DNA from: Nymphaea colorata | Taxonomy: Eukaryota; Streptophyta; Magnoliopsida; Nymphaeales; Nymphaeaceae | NCBI RefSeq assembly: GCF_008831285.2 | Contig: NC_045150.1 | Location: 9,064,001 to 9,128,000 of the forward strand | Direction: 5' to 3' | DNA length: 64,000 nucleotides | In this document: piece after piece, positions 51,698 to 64,000 of the stretch | Position numbering within the stretch: position 1 is the stretch's first letter | How the letters are laid out: every line of letters begins with the position of its first letter | Notes under the pieces: generated by a model | Database searches by the model: none | What the model saw: only the letters and a program-made list of their open reading frames with translations | Told to the model about the DNA's origin: nothing | Position numbers and translations under genes: made by a program

Positions 51698-52331
51698 CCA
51701 AGACAGTCAAGTTAAATGGAACCAACTTTCACATCTGGAAGCAGAGGTTCCCAATTTTTGCCCCAAGTTTAGAAGGCTTAGAATATGTGACTAGTGGACT
51801 TGAACCCAGCTCAGGACACACAACTAGAGACCGCCTCTTAGCACCAAGTTCACAAGATATTGTACAGGCAGTCGCTCACACCCGCCCCAGACAATCTCCT
51901 TCTTTTCATGTTGATATTTTAAAAAATATGTTCATTTATATATAGTACTGCCCCTTAAAGTGTAAAAGTTTATATTTAGTGGCCCTTGAACAAAATTCCT
52001 GGCTCTGTCACTAATTAATAGACATGCACTGTTGTTGACAAAATGGGAATTCATTAACAAAATTGAGTGACGAGTATATGAATAAAATATTTTTGGAAAG
52101 GGCACTTTTTGTGTGTTGTTTAATGGAGTTATGCAAGGGTGAGCGTAGGCTTTTGTTACTTGGTGAATGGACCTCCTAATGTTGCTATTGAATATGAACC
52201 ACTTGAAGATGCACAGTCCTAGTACTGCTATTAATTGTTCTAGTTTAAGAATACTTAGTTTCCATGAAGTGAACATAGGTTTGAGCACATGCATAGCAAC
52301 CGAGTATTGATTCATGGTTATGCATTTGCAG
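49950..52331. other. Intergenic region upstream of the PPR gene
   Basis: Contains an open minus-strand stretch (50734-51066) with basic residues but no motif I know, a (TA)n microsatellite at 51668-51693, and a SINE-like remnant at about 51735-51895. The rest is AT-rich. 5' exons of the weak gene at 52332-52823 may lie here but could not be placed. Confidence 0.45.
51735..51895 (-). repeat. Possible tRNA-derived SINE remnant
   Basis: On the minus strand, GGTTCAAGTCC (51796-51806) is a good Pol III B box, preceded by GGCGGTCTCTAGTTGTGTG and a GTGAGCGACTGCCTGTAC stretch that could be an eroded A-box region. A similar GGTCTCTAGTTCGATTG appears on the minus strand at about 12968-12986. Ends and A-tail were not resolved. 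Confidence 0.3.
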
Positions 52332-52823
52332 GGATATAAGCCTGACCCCAAATCTCGAAGATCTGTTAGCAGATGTTAGAGACACAAGTTCTTCTGTGTC
52401 TTCTGCATTACACCCAGAAGCGGAATCTTCGACTCTTCATTCAATGTTTTGCATGCAAAGTTCAGGATATGAAAATTTTATAAGCAAAAGGTACACTTAG
52501 AAACCAGTCTTTCTAATATTCATCAGTTTGCATATTCTGCAGTGTTTGTTATTTTCTTGTGTTCATGACATGTTAGTTGTACCAAAAAATATGTTTGATA
52601 TCAAGAAACTGAAGATGCAGTTAGCAAATGAAATTTGAGATAGCAGTTTGGGGAATTTCTATGTTGCATAGAATCTTAAACCTGTCCTAAGTGATCCATA
52701 GACCATCTCTTGCATTTAATTTACCTATGTAGTATCAACAGTGGGTTTTTTTTCCTTTCCCTTTCAAATGGTAGTGTGGAACACATGGAAAACCAAAGAT
52801 CAAGTTATGCACAGTCCAACTAA
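52332..52823 (+). CDS. Possible 3' end of an unidentified gene (two exons)
   Basis: Two segments look like terminal coding exons: 52332-52490 (acceptor TTTGCAG|G, donor AAAAG|GTACAC) and 52775-52823 (acceptor GGTAG|TGTGG). Joined, they read LTPNLEDLLADVRDTSSSV ... YENFISKSVEHMENQRS ... and end at TAA 52821-52823. The reading is acidic and Ser-rich with no domain I recognise. No matching upstream exon or start codon was found, so it may be a gene fragment, a non-coding transcript or chance. Confidence 0.3.
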
Positions 52824-55800
52824 ACCAGAAAGGTAAGCTGCATCCGCAAACTAGAAGATTGATGGTTGGTGCAGGAGAAACATTGCACTTGATCATATGA
52901 ATAACTATTTGGAGTCAATGTCACCTTATAAATACCAGAGAGTAGACCTTTTGGAGAAGAAAGATGTGTGTCCATAACTATATATACAGTCTCACAAACT
53001 GGAGCTGGGTAGATTCCTATTAGATTATGCCAATAGACAAGGCCAATTTATTCCACTATATTAGACTTGGAAGTCTTAATCCAACCCCTTAAAACTTTGA
53101 GGTCCTTCTACCTTCTTTTCTTATTTTTCCAGCAATTTATTCAGAACAGATGGGTAGTCTGTAGGTGGTGCACCTACTCGAGAACTTTTTTAACTGCAGG
53201 ATTCAAAGGGCAGAAAAAAAAATTGGCCACTTTATTGCATGTGCGAGATACAGCATTCGATTGGCTATAACTGCACCTGCTTAATTACAGAACAACAGCA
53301 GAAAAATAATGGTGTGACAGTAAGCTTGCGTGCTCAAGAATTAAGGTATCCCCATATTTCTAAGCGGGGAGAAGCAAATTGCAGGTTTAAGTAGCAGGCT
53401 TATCATGAACCCATTCAAGGTGTGAGAGTTGACGTGATTTTTCCTCAATCCGAAACTTGAAGTACCATTTCTGTCTTAGTTGCTCCCAGATGAGATTATT
53501 CGCCATTAATTGATGTTGTACTTCATTAACACCCACTTGTTCTGCCAGATGTTTTGGTCACACCATGTTCGTTGAAGTATCATTGCCTTTGAGAGGTTTG
53601 TCAATGTTATAACAGAAAGACATGCTCGGGAGAGGTGCCAAATAGGAGAATCCCTCCATTGAGTCGCGGAAGAAATGAGTCGCAGGAAAATTTAACCACA
53701 GGCAGGCTCAAATGCATTTGTGGTCATCTTCAATATCGATGAAAGAACCCAAGTATATTCATAAGCAGTGGGAGAAGAAAGGGTAAGCAACTCTTCGGTA
53801 ACGCACGCTTGTGAAGTTCAGATTAACGAGAACAAGTTCTGCAATTTGCCATCGACGTGAGTCCCTTGAGTGACTGAGTCCGCAGTTGAAGGCTCTCGGT
53901 TAAAAGTCAGTCGCTGGTTGGAGAGAGAGGGAGAGGAAGATGTTACCAAGAACTTGCAGTCTCAGTAAAGCCATAAATGATGATGGAATCTGAAATGTCG
54001 TCGGTGCTTTTCTAATGCACCAATTTGCAAGGCACAATAATGAAGGAATCACGACCACGATTATTGCGAACGACCCTTTTCTCCCAAGTGGACTTATCAA
54101 CCCGCCAAGTCGGTGCAGACCACGCAAGCAACAAAATTATTGCATCACTAATATTCGTTTTACCTGGACAATTAAGACAAACTTCGAATAATGTCATTCC
54201 CCATCGTCGAAACACGATGCAAATGCAAGGGTAGCTTTATTTGGAAAATGAAAACAAAGGCTCTCCCTTTCCTTCTTATATAGTTATATGTATATATATA
54301 AAGAGAGAGAGGAGAGGGGAGGGAGGACAAGAACACATCCACCAGGCCTTCATAATGGCACCCCTAATCCAAAAATCAATACTCCTTGGATAGAATCATG
54401 AGGACATAACTACAACACACAACCAAACCTGTGAGAGAGAGAGAGAATGGTGACTATTAACCAAATTCATCTGTTGCAGATTGATGTTTGAGAGTAAAAC
54501 AATGAAAGAAAAATATAAACTAATACTAGATAATGAAAATAACTATTACTTTTTTTCTTGTTTTTTTCTTAATCATTTCATGTTGAATCAGAGAGTCCTG
54601 GTTAGATAAATAAATGACTTTAAACATATATATATATATATATTGTGAGCACACGGAAGAAGCAGTAACATTAAATAGGTGGAAAGTGGGCACTAAGGGA
54701 GAGTTTTCTACCCAAACAATGTTTGGGGTTCAGAGAATCCACTAGATCCATCCACATGCCAAGAAAGGAACCTCTGATTAAACTAAATGAACGGAAGCTC
54801 AATGGCCATTTAAAATACACAAACAAACACAGGCAGGAATAATTAAAAAGGACATTTGTCCCAAAAATGGGCATCATTAACTCTCAATCTATGACAATGA
54901 ATGCACCCACCACCCACCATGGCTACAAGCCAACCTTCCACATTTATTTAAAAACTTGTAATGAATTACAAAGAAGCTGCCTATCTTTTGGCGAATTAAA
55001 AACACTAAAGAGCTACAATTTACCCAATATAGTGGAGATATTATTCTCAAGAAGCTGCCTCCTTAATGGTAGTGGACGGAAAGCATTGATGTAGAGGTCA
55101 TTTCAACCGCTCTTCTGAATGTATTTGCTGGAATTTCTACATGTTCCCAATTCCAACAGCATCGACCTCTTGTCAAAGGCCCTCAGTGCAATGTTATGAG
55201 ATGATGATTTCTGCTCTCTCTCTAATGCTTTCGTTTTTCAGGGCCGGTTGGAAATCATGGTTTCAGTTTTTCTGAGATAGAAAAGGGAATTCTAGGCCCA
55301 ACGGTGTAAGGAGAGATTGAAACATTGAAGGTAAAAAGTTTCGATGCGCGTCCTATTATGGTTTTTAGAGGAATTTCAGACGTGGGTACATAAAAATCTT
55401 CCGAGCGTTCCTCTTGGTCACGTGGAGAATGAAATTGGTTTAGAGCAAATTGGTGAGTTCGATTTCCCCGTGATCTTCAAGTTCATGAAGGCCCACTCCA
55501 CGAATTTGTTCGTTATGAGAGAGAACATGCAGAAGAGCAGCGATTCCAGGCTTTCAGCCACGAAGAGCCCACCAGCGGCTTCATGTTCCACAGTTCCAGC
55601 AAGTTAATATTCACATACGAATCCTTATCATAATTGCAATGAGTAATTGACAAATCTGCTGCCCAACCTCATCTACAATCAAACTAGTTAGTAAACTAGC
55701 AACCATGACCTCTTTGTTACTAATCTTGCCAGAGAGAGAGGAGGAGAGGAAAAGAAGATATTTCCAAATATTCCATAAATAATATCCAACTGTGCTTGAA

Positions 55801-56783
55801 CTGAACCATGTCCCCTATCAAGGAAGCATGAGAACAGTATTAGTCACCATCAGTATTTGCAAAAAAAAATTGCTTGATGAATAGGGCATATAGACTCTCC
55901 CCCATGGGTCTAGATTCCATAGCTACAGTTGTATAAAACCCATAAATACGGTATGGGCCAAAGAGGGACTTGAATGGGCCGGTCCCGCCAAGCCAACCGA
56001 TCCAAACTCTGGATGGATCTTCCCACAAAACTGACATGGACATTTTCGTAAAAGCATTGGTCTATGGTCTATGGAAACAGTATTGACCAGCAAGAAGAAT
56101 ATAGCCGTTAAAGGCCAAATCTGAATAAAGAATGGGTCTGCAATATGTGACTGCTGTGACGCAGAAAACAATGCCTGCAGAGCTCTGGGGACGTCCGCTG
56201 GCTAGGAAAACAATGCTTTTTGCAGAGAAAAACTCAAGTCAGACAAGCAAAAAGGAAAATACCATCAAAGGCAGCAACTTTCGCAGGCACCACCACACAG
56301 TGAAGATCAAGCAGTTTTTTAATTGATGGGACTTCAAGTGACACCATCATCCTCTTGCTACCAGTATTTATCAGACTGAAAAAATTGACTTTGCATAGCA
56401 GAGATTTCAATATAACATCGATCCGATATGTATATCAATATATACATTTACAACATTCTCCACCACCAATCTCTCTCTCTATCTCTACACGGCCAAGTAA
56501 TAGTACAGAGTTTCTCACTCAACCTTCTCAAGGTGAGCGGCCATAAGAATCAGGGCTGATCTAATAATGGGAAAAAACAAAGGAAAAAATGAACAAAGAT
56601 GAAAAGAAAAAATAGACGTAGAGGGGATAAATAAAAAGAATAATAAGGCCAAAAATGAGAATTGTCCTAATCTTTCAGTTCCGGCCTTGAATCAATCGAG
56701 GTTCTAGCTGCTAGCGGGATGCTGCAGGAATTTTGAGAGGTAGGCGAAAAGGGGAAAACGAAAAAATAAATCAGGGGACTCTC
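52824..56783. other. Intergenic region left of the TTL gene
   Basis: Nearly 4 kb without a recognised gene. A plus-strand open stretch at 55344-55607 (88 codons, with EIGLEQIGEFDFPVIF) has no known motif. GA runs lie at 54301-54312 and 54432-54443 and a TA run at 54627-54643. The last ~300 bases are probably the TTL 3'UTR. Confidence 0.45.
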
Positions 56784-59700
56784 TTAAAGACTGCAATAAC
56801 GAACGGAGTACTCCAATACCTGCTGGCTTGGACACACCATTTCCTTCACTCTGTTGCCGTTCTTGTAGATTTTGAAGGTAGGAACAACCCGCACATCCTC
56901 CGATCTGGCCACTGCTGGACTATCATCAATGTCCACCTTCATTGCATGAGGACAGAAGGAGAGTAAGCAAGAAATATTGGGAATTTGGAATTAGGAAGTA
57001 AGATGAAGAGGGCATATTCTCCAAAATTAATTGTCCTATATACCCCTGGACAACAAAACACACTCACAAATAAATCGAAGCTCGGTAGCTTTCCAATTAT
57101 TATTAGGCGTCTCGAATAAGCTCTGGTCTCACCTTGAGGAAATTCAAAGAGGGATATCGAACACAAAGTGTGTCCACAAATGGAGAGATCTGCTCGCATT
57201 GTATATTAGAACGTCTCTTGAAATGCACCACCGAAACTCCTGAAATATGAATTTCTTTGAATCTCAATAAGGCAGGAGGCTAGATTGACAGGAAATTATG
57301 CATAACTTGTTCTGAGGTGGTTACAATACAATAAAAAAGTCCAACCGAGGAAAACTTGATATCAGTTGCAGCAATAGGCTGCTAATGAGGTAAAAAATTT
57401 ACATCCTCCAAAGTAAATAAATCCGACAACATGCACTCTCATGAAGCAGGCATCAATTGCAAATTAGAGTTTCATGTTGTCCCCTGAATCTATTTTTGTT
57501 CCTAACATGGATGTTATCCACTCAAGACAAAAGCAACTTTCGGGCAGACGCAATGCATGATTATTCAGAAACACATTTTCATTAGGAGTGTGTTGCATGA
57601 TTAACTTTCACAGAAGACCACTGCATGATCATTAAGAACGTTTAAGTCATATGAGGCTATACTACGTGCAAGAAACCTCAGTAATTTGAAACATTCTGGG
57701 GTTCCGTATCATTCCAGCAGATAATATTAGAGACCAGATGACAGAGAAGTGTATAAAACTCCACCACTATACTTCAAAAAAAGAAAAAATCCTGACACCT
57801 AGAAGCAAACATGCAAGCTACTGAGCAAATATCAAATAAACTTCACGTAGATGTTCAACCATATTTGGATCAGCTGCATGCCTGTCCACTGCTTAAAGAT
57901 GTTACTCATCATTCAGAACTTGTGAAGGTTAGCATGTCCATCTCCTACTGTGCAAGAAAGAATAAAATGTGATTGTAAAGTAAGCAGATTAGAAAGCACA
58001 CTTACCAGGTGAGGCAACCACAGCTTTGAATTGGTCACTGTCAGAAATTTCTTCCACTTCACCTCCAAACTTTAGGTTATATACTTCCTCACCTCTTGAT
58101 TTCATCAATGCAACTTGGGCATGAAATAATCCCTCCGCGACCTCATTGTCATCTGGTAATTCTTTCCTCAATATCTCATAATCGTGAACTGCATCTGACC
58201 ATAGTTCCAACTGCAGACCAACAAATCAGCCCCAACAACACACATCAAATTTAACTCAGTAGCAAATCCAAGCAACATCCCAGCGTTACAAGACAACGAG
58301 TCATGCAATCAAAAGATCAATATCCTGGCAGTTGGTACTACATGAAAACGAAACAATGAAATCTTAAGGATCCATGTGCTTTCAACTTTTCAGCCAACAA
58401 TGGTGAAATAACAGATGAAATCTGTAAACGTTCCACAGGACATAATCTGATGTATCAATACCTACTTAATCTATGTGCAATGACTTATTTCATCATTTCT
58501 TACTCCAAACAGCACTCAGAAAAAACAAACAAACAAATTATCAAAGAAGGTAAGAAAATACCTTGCTATTAGAAGCAGCTCGCCGAAGAAGGGCTTTGGT
58601 GTAATTGGGTCGAATTCTCAGAGCATGATTGCAATCATCAATTGACCATTCCCACTGCCCAAGCTTTGATCTACAAGCAGCTCTATTGCAATATAGAATA
58701 GGATTTGATGGATCATAACCCAAACCTTCTCCATAAGCAGAGCATGCTTCAGCAAACTTGCCAGCACTGAAAAGATCATTTCCTCTTGCTCGAGCTCTGG
58801 CAACAGCTCTCACCTTGTTCAGGACTAGTGAAATTTTATGGTTCTGTGGATCTAACTGCCCAGCTTTTTCAGCTGCTGAAACTGCATTCTCAAACCTGCA
58901 ACAGATCCAAACTCTCTTCCATTGACTAGGAAAGTAAGCTAACTAACAAGAATACATTGAATATAAAAAGTAAAAACACACCTGCCCAATGACATCTCCA
59001 CCTGTGCACGAACAAAACATAAGTAGGAGTCACCAACCATTCCAAAGAACTTGATCTGAGAACAGGAAGGCAAGGGTAAATCAAACTTGGGAACACTAGA
59101 TAGAGCTGAATCTGCTTCATCCAGCCGGTGTAGTTTGAGCAGTGCCTCTGCCCGTAATGCAAATAACTGCAAACAAAACACCTTACATAAATATACCACA
59201 AGAAAGAAAATCCGCGACAAATGATTCTGGAGAGAGAATTTTACATGAGGAGAAGATTCTGCTCCACCAGCAATGGCTGCATCACCTTCCCTTAAAGCAC
59301 TCTTCCAGTCTCCAATTTTCCAAGCATCAACACATTTGCTTATATGTCTCTCTACGGTCTGCAGTTTTTGCAACTCTCCTGAGTCTGGCTGATGGCCAAA
59401 ATAATAGACATGCCTTCTTGCATTTTCCACTTGACCTAGTCTATATGAGATAGGAACAGTGTAAAAAATAAGCTTGTCCACGAAAAGGATAGCCCGAAAA
59501 TGGGATGGATTCACAATTCAAGCATAGCAAATGCTGAAAAAAAGTACTCATGCAGAAGCAAATGAAAGAACAGGCATAGGGTGCCAGACAACCATAAATA
59601 CAAAGAAAAATCCATTCAAAAGCACCTAAGGATGAATAATCAATGCCCAAAAATTAAAATCAACCGGGAGAAGGAGAAAGAGCAAGGATCCATCACAATC

Positions 59701-61309
59701 TCAATGAACCACCATGGGCTACTGGCGCTCAAGCAGCAACATACCAACAGAGCCTGCTAAGAATAGCCTTATGCCCTTATCACCAAAATATGGGCGACTA
59801 AAAATAATCATACAAATTGAAAAAAAAAAAAAAACTTAATTAGCTAGAAGAATTACGGTTATAAACAAGCAGAAAAGATGACCATCGTATAAGTGGCAAA
59901 TACGAAACCCAATCCCACTGTCTGAAGCAATCAAGAACAGTAGTAGAACTCGTGCACTTTGACCATATGACGACACAGAAAAGAGTAATAACTGTAAATG
60001 ACGGGACGTCCAAAAGAGACTAATTTCACCAAAACAGGAGCACACGAAGAACCCGATCAAGGAGCAACGGATCACCCAGGTTCCTGAATGAAACTCACGA
60101 ATCGACCACAAAATTCTCAAGATACATCGTTTACCGAACAAGGAGCATACCACCACATTTTTGTAATACCAATTTGCATCAAGCTTTTTCCAAAACATTG
60201 ACAGTCAATTATTTAAACTGCTAGGAATGATTTATAAATCATCATTAGATAAGAGAACACAAAGATAACAGAAGAACCGAACCGACTTTCACATCTGAAT
60301 CTATCGAGCGATGGAAAAGAATTCAGAAACAACCAACAGGGAGAAATGTTCACCTGAGGTACAACCCGACCAGCCTCTGGTGCGCCCTCCCATAATTTGG
60401 GTCGAAACAGACCGCCTCTTCGCACTCACGGACTGCCTCCACCAGCCTCCCCAGAGCCGTCAGTGCAGCCGCTCTGTTACTCCGGCAAGCGGCATTGTCA
60501 GGCGAGATCTCTAACGCTCGGTCATAGAGGCGCAGGGCTTCAACGAAATGCCCTTTCTTGTATTGCTCGTTCCCCGCCTTCCTCACCTCCTCCGGGTCTC
60601 CGCTCTCCATTGCCCGCCGCACCACCATGGATTCGCCTGCCAGCCGGATATTCCCCGCCGCCACCGGCACAGGAGCCGGAAAGTCATTGTGCTTCCCCCC
60701 ACCCCGCATTACGCTTCCATGCCCATAATTCCCCATCCCCGAACCGAGCACGTCACTCCGCCCGGTCTTCGCCGGCGTCACCGGCGAGATGCTCCTCACC
60801 GGATTTCCCGACTGGATCAGCAACCCAGTTGCCGCGGGGCCTACCGACCTCCTCCCGCAGGCTGACTCCGGAGGGTTCTCCATTGGCGAAGTAGGGGCGA
60901 GGATGTTCCCCGTCCGGACAGATCTACCGGAGTTGCGCACGCTCTCAGCAGTAGGGCTGCCTCCTCCTCCTCCTCCCCCGCCGCCGCCACCACCACCACT
61001 GGAGCTGCCGCTGCTCCCTGCTGACAGCTCGCCCGAGTTGTTGTTGCTCGCCTTCCTGGCTGTCGGGGGCCCGGACGAGCCGGAGGAGCTGGTGGTGGCT
61101 CTGCCAGGATGAGAATGCAGCCCAAGGGGGGAAACCGGCGACCCGAGCCTGAGGTCAACGGTGTCCGGCTTGTTGGATAGCACATCTCTAAACTCATCAG
61201 CGAGCGCTCCCAGTCCCAGCTCTCTCGGCGGCGGTGGCGGCGGTGGGATCGTCGCCCTCCTCTGGTTCGTCGGCAGCCACCTGAGTCTCCCTTCCCCGGA
61301 ATGTGACAT
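56784..61309 (-). CDS. TTL: TTL protein: TPR repeats plus thioredoxin-like domain
   Basis: TETRATRICOPEPTIDE-REPEAT THIOREDOXIN-LIKE scaffold; the family acts in osmotic-stress tolerance, brassinosteroid signalling and cellulose-synthase control. Seven exons on the minus strand: 60354-61309, 59245-59440, 58982-59166, 58562-58895, 58006-58210, 57133-57239, 56784-56936; all GT-AG, 711 residues (Arabidopsis members about 690-700). The N-terminal ~210 residues are disordered, with Pro and Gly runs and [10 protein letters not shown], as in TTL3. TPRs start near 230 ([22 protein letters not shown]) and recur in exons 2-5. From about 626 is a thioredoxin-like fold ([12 protein letters not shown]..., [13 protein letters not shown]) in which the CxxC site is lost, as is normal for TTLs. 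The MSHS start matches TTL3; an upstream in-frame ATG at 61345 would add 12 residues. Confidence 0.95.
60943..61005 (-). repeat. Gly-codon (GGN)n tract in TTL exon 1
   Basis: Encodes a run of about 13 glycines bracketed by Ser in the disordered N-terminus. GC-rich trinucleotide repeats of this kind vary in length; antisense open frames over this exon are composition artefacts. Confidence 0.8.
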
Positions 61310-62367
61310 CCCTTCCTCCTTCTCTCCCCCAAGAGAAGGAACCAAATTAACGAGAGAACAAATCTTCTCTCAGGGAAGAGAAATCTCTCTACTCCCTGCT
61401 TCGGCCCTCTCTCTCCTCTGGTCAACAATCTGCCTTCCACACAGACCAGAGGAGGAACTCGATTAGGCCCAACGTCTCGTAGGCATCGATAGAGAAAGAG
61501 AGATGGGGATCTCGTGATCGGAGAGAGGAAGCGAGGAACGAATACGTTTACGAGAGAGAGGAGGGACGGAGGGAAGGGGAAAAAGCGAGGCGTTGCCGGA
61601 GATTGAATACTTATAGAAAAAACAACAGAATTTGCAAAAACGAAAAAACAAAGGGAAAAGAAAAAACGAAAAGAACGCGAGGACCCTCACTTACCTTTGC
61701 CACTTCACAGTCCCCCTCTTCTTGCTTGTCTGCCTCCTCTAATTTATTTTTATTTATTACTCCTTTCTTTCTTTTTCCCCACCACCACCGCCTTCGATGG
61801 GATAGCGTTTGCATAACGTTTTAAGAACACTAAGATGTTCTAGTAAACAGCTAATATAATTAATCTTACTATTTCAATGAGAGCCGAAGTTTACTTCTTT
61901 CTCTTTATTAACACAGTTTAAAATTGTGTTGGTAACAGACTTGAATCATCTTTCTTTAGGTACTTTAATTTGTATGTTGAATTTACCTTTTTTTATAATA
62001 TAGACACATAATCAGGAAAAAATTCAGATTTTTCTAAAGCATTAATATATTATTAACAAATTTTCAATTGACTATAAAACTATATCATGTAACTGAACTT
62101 AAATTCACTTAGATTTCAACACTAAATTAAAGTTTCAAAGGGTGGGCTACTTAAGGTCATACACCCTGTTGAGAGTCCATCCACCTCTGTTCTTGGGCAT
62201 ATCCCTTCATCCCTCCAGTTGAAGCTATGCACCTCGGAGGAAAAACAAGTGGCCTCATCAAACATCAATTAAGTAGAAGACCGAGTACGTTCTCAGTGTC
62301 CGCCAAGAACGCTTTAGTCGAAGCGCCGGTTCCCCGGCCAGGGAAGGAACGCGAGGCTCGCGCCCTT
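61310..62367. other. Divergent promoter region, TTL and small membrane protein
   Basis: The ~1 kb between two diverging genes. The TTL side (61310-61600) is GA/CT-rich leader. A minus-strand TATA-like box CTATAAGTA lies at 61608-61616. The middle is AT-rich. The right ~150 bases are probably the leader of the small membrane-protein gene, which has an in-frame ATG at 62227. Confidence 0.45.
61608..61616 (-). promoter_or_regulatory. Possible TATA box of the TTL gene
   Basis: The minus strand reads CTATAAGTA about 300 bases upstream of the chosen ATG, leaving a GA-rich leader of about 270 bases. Confidence 0.3.
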
Positions 62368-63335
62368 ATGGAAACCGTCATTGTAACTCTCTCCTCTCCT
62401 CTTCTCGCAATCTCGCCATTCCTCCTCGTTTTCTTCTCCGTACGCCTCCTTTTCTGTGCCGCTCTTTTCTATCGTCGGGGGTTACTACTCTATAAGGCCA
62501 TTGACCACGACTTCGCTGTTTTTGCCTCTCTCCAGCCTTCTAATGTGGAGTTCGTTACTGGTATGCTTCTTTTTCTTCAATCGTACACAATGATACCCAT
62601 CTTAGAAAATTTGTGTGTTCTTTCCCTTGACCGGTGAAAGAGACTGCCAATCGCTTTGGAGGCAGGCCTCCTGGCTGCTGATCCTGTCTGCTGTTTTTCC
62701 CATTGGAATGCTGATTGTTCCTTTTTCATTGTCATTGTTCATGTAAATTAAAAGTCGGAAAGTATAATTTTGGGACTTGTAGACGGTGTAAGAAATAGGT
62801 CTATGAATATGATGATTCCCGTGCTGATTATGAGGAACTGGTTGCTTGCTTTTGAAACGCCTTTGTTTCTTCAGCAGTGATGAGATCGGGATGTTCCATG
62901 ATTGGTATTGTGAGGTTCTGCAAATCTTCCGACTCTGCGTTGGTTTTGTTAGTTCTTGGTTGAATAAATTGGCAAGCGCCTTCACTTGTTGGATGGTGGC
63001 TGGAGCCTAATTACTTGTGTTGCTATTTTTCTATCCTGAATCTGTTTTTGGTACTTATCACAATGGATGCAGGCGGCTATGAATCTATTTCACCGATTGG
63101 CAATACTGCTAAACATGGGAATGTAGTATTGGTGGTGCTTGTTGTAGCTTGTCGTTCCTGTTTATGTGCCTTTACGGGCATAGCGATATACAAGTATTGG
63201 CAAACAACGAGGAAGAGAGAACAAGATCAGGCAACATTTCTGAAGCTTTTTGTCATCTGTATAGCCATCCACTGTTTTCTCGTTGTCACATGCATTCTAT
63301 TCACCGACAAAAGAATTTTGAATTTTTGTGGCTGA
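62368..63335 (+). CDS. Small three-helix membrane protein, unknown function
   Basis: Two exons, 62368-62560 and 63073-63335, joined by a GT-AG intron (TTACTG|GTATGC, GATGCAG|GC) in matching phase to give 151 residues. Predicted membrane helices: about residues 5-33 (SPLLAISPFLLVFFSVRLLF), 81-103 (VVLVVLVVACRSCLCAFTGI), and 120-141 (FLKLFVICIAIHCFLVV). A basic TTRKREQDQ loop separates helices 2 and 3. I do not recognise the family. The intact frame across the splice, with hydrophobic helices on both sides, argues for a real gene. An in-frame ATG at 62227 would add 47 polar residues; the second ATG was chosen because the helix begins right after it. It diverges from the TTL gene. Confidence 0.6.
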
Positions 63336-64000
63336 TTGAAGCGTCTTGACCTCGTACACTTCCTTTTGTTTTATTCTTTTTTTAGAAAAGAATACGTAAA
63401 TTTATAATAATCTTAACTGTTGGTGCTATTGCGTTGGATTTCTGTATTTCTATTTTGAAGAACAGTAGCTGCAACTCTATTTGGTAAGCAGCGTTTTCGT
63501 TAAATGTCAGTTTTCACATCGTAATGCACTATTCCTGGACCAATTTGTTCTGTGTATTGTTTACCTAACCTCTGATATTTTTAAAGATGGTAAACAAGGC
63601 TCTTGATCTGCATAACGAGAAAAGTCGCCCAAGAAAGGCCTTCTCTTTCGATAATAGTAACTGTTAAAGGAAGGGTCCGTATCTCTAAGAACCAGAGTCC
63701 TTTAAAATACATAGGCAAGATCCTTTCTCCAAAGAAACGATGAAGACAAATTTTCATGTTTATGTCTCTCGCGAAGGATCAGCTTTTCAAACAAGCATGA
63801 AGAATACTTTTGCAGGTACACAATGAAAATTTGCAAATGAAGCTCCTCAAGCGTTTCTAGACTTCTAGTGAACTTAGCTGCAGGAGCCCTTGCAGAGATG
63901 AACATGAGAAGGGTATTTATAGCAAACAGAGGGAATGAGAGAGAGTACACTACAGAAGATTGGACAGAGAATTGCACTTTACTGGTAGTGGAAGCCTGAT
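63336..64000. other. Right edge of window, no gene seen
   Basis: The first part is probably the 3'UTR of the small membrane-protein gene. The remainder has short open stretches but nothing I can assign; a gene may continue past the window edge. Confidence 0.4.

Noticed and set aside
55344-55607. Plus-strand open frame of 88 codons
   Set aside because: No homologous motif and no supporting splice or neighbour evidence; left in the intergenic note.
60397-61112. Plus-strand open frames with Pro and Arg runs
   Set aside because: Antisense to the Gly/Ser-rich TTL exon 1; a composition artefact.

Overview
The window is nuclear DNA of a flowering plant. Its genes have many short exons with GT-AG introns, and several belong to plant families: a P-class PPR protein, a TTL protein, a plastid arogenate dehydrogenase and an APY7-type apyrase. 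Gaps between genes are AT-rich and hold microsatellites and small DNA-transposon remnants. The species cannot be fixed from sequence alone. A complete gene for MurA, the first enzyme of peptidoglycan synthesis, argues against Arabidopsis-like or rice-like genomes, which from memory lack it; an early-diverging or otherwise conservative angiosperm is possible.

Layout from left to right: 14-3-3 protein, mu/GRF9-like (+, 56-4148); MurA (-, 5958-8975); tRNA-Glu(CTC) (+, 9775-9847); intergenic DNA with old repeats; UBC13-type ubiquitin-conjugating enzyme (+, 13600-18193); APY7-like membrane apyrase (-, 20834-25481) with a probable upstream 5'UTR exon; a gap of about 6 kb with MITEs, a GAGCTCGAG-rich element and a large palindromic microsatellite; arogenate dehydrogenase (-, 33464-39275); further repeats; a 2.64-kb PIF/Harbinger-like element (43866-46505) carrying one intact exon of a FolD gene; a PPR gene (-, 47181-49589) with an enolase gene fragment just upstream (49737-49949); a weakly supported two-exon gene end (+, 52332-52823); a TTL (TPR plus thioredoxin-like) gene (-, 56784-61309); and a small three-helix membrane protein (+, 62368-63335).

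Exon joins were worked out by hand. Each multi-exon gene described as complete closes in frame: 14-3-3 261 aa, MurA 467 aa, UBC13 153 aa, apyrase 715 aa, arogenate dehydrogenase 405 aa, TTL 711 aa, small membrane protein 151 aa. Three of these 32 introns start with GC instead of GT, an unusually high share.

The genes do not form a pathway; this is ordinary unlinked plant gene order. MurA and arogenate dehydrogenase probably act in plastids, the PPR protein in mitochondria, UBC13 in Lys63 ubiquitin signalling, and the 14-3-3 and TTL proteins in signalling. The two most interesting items are the intact MurA gene and the transposon that has captured a FolD exon.
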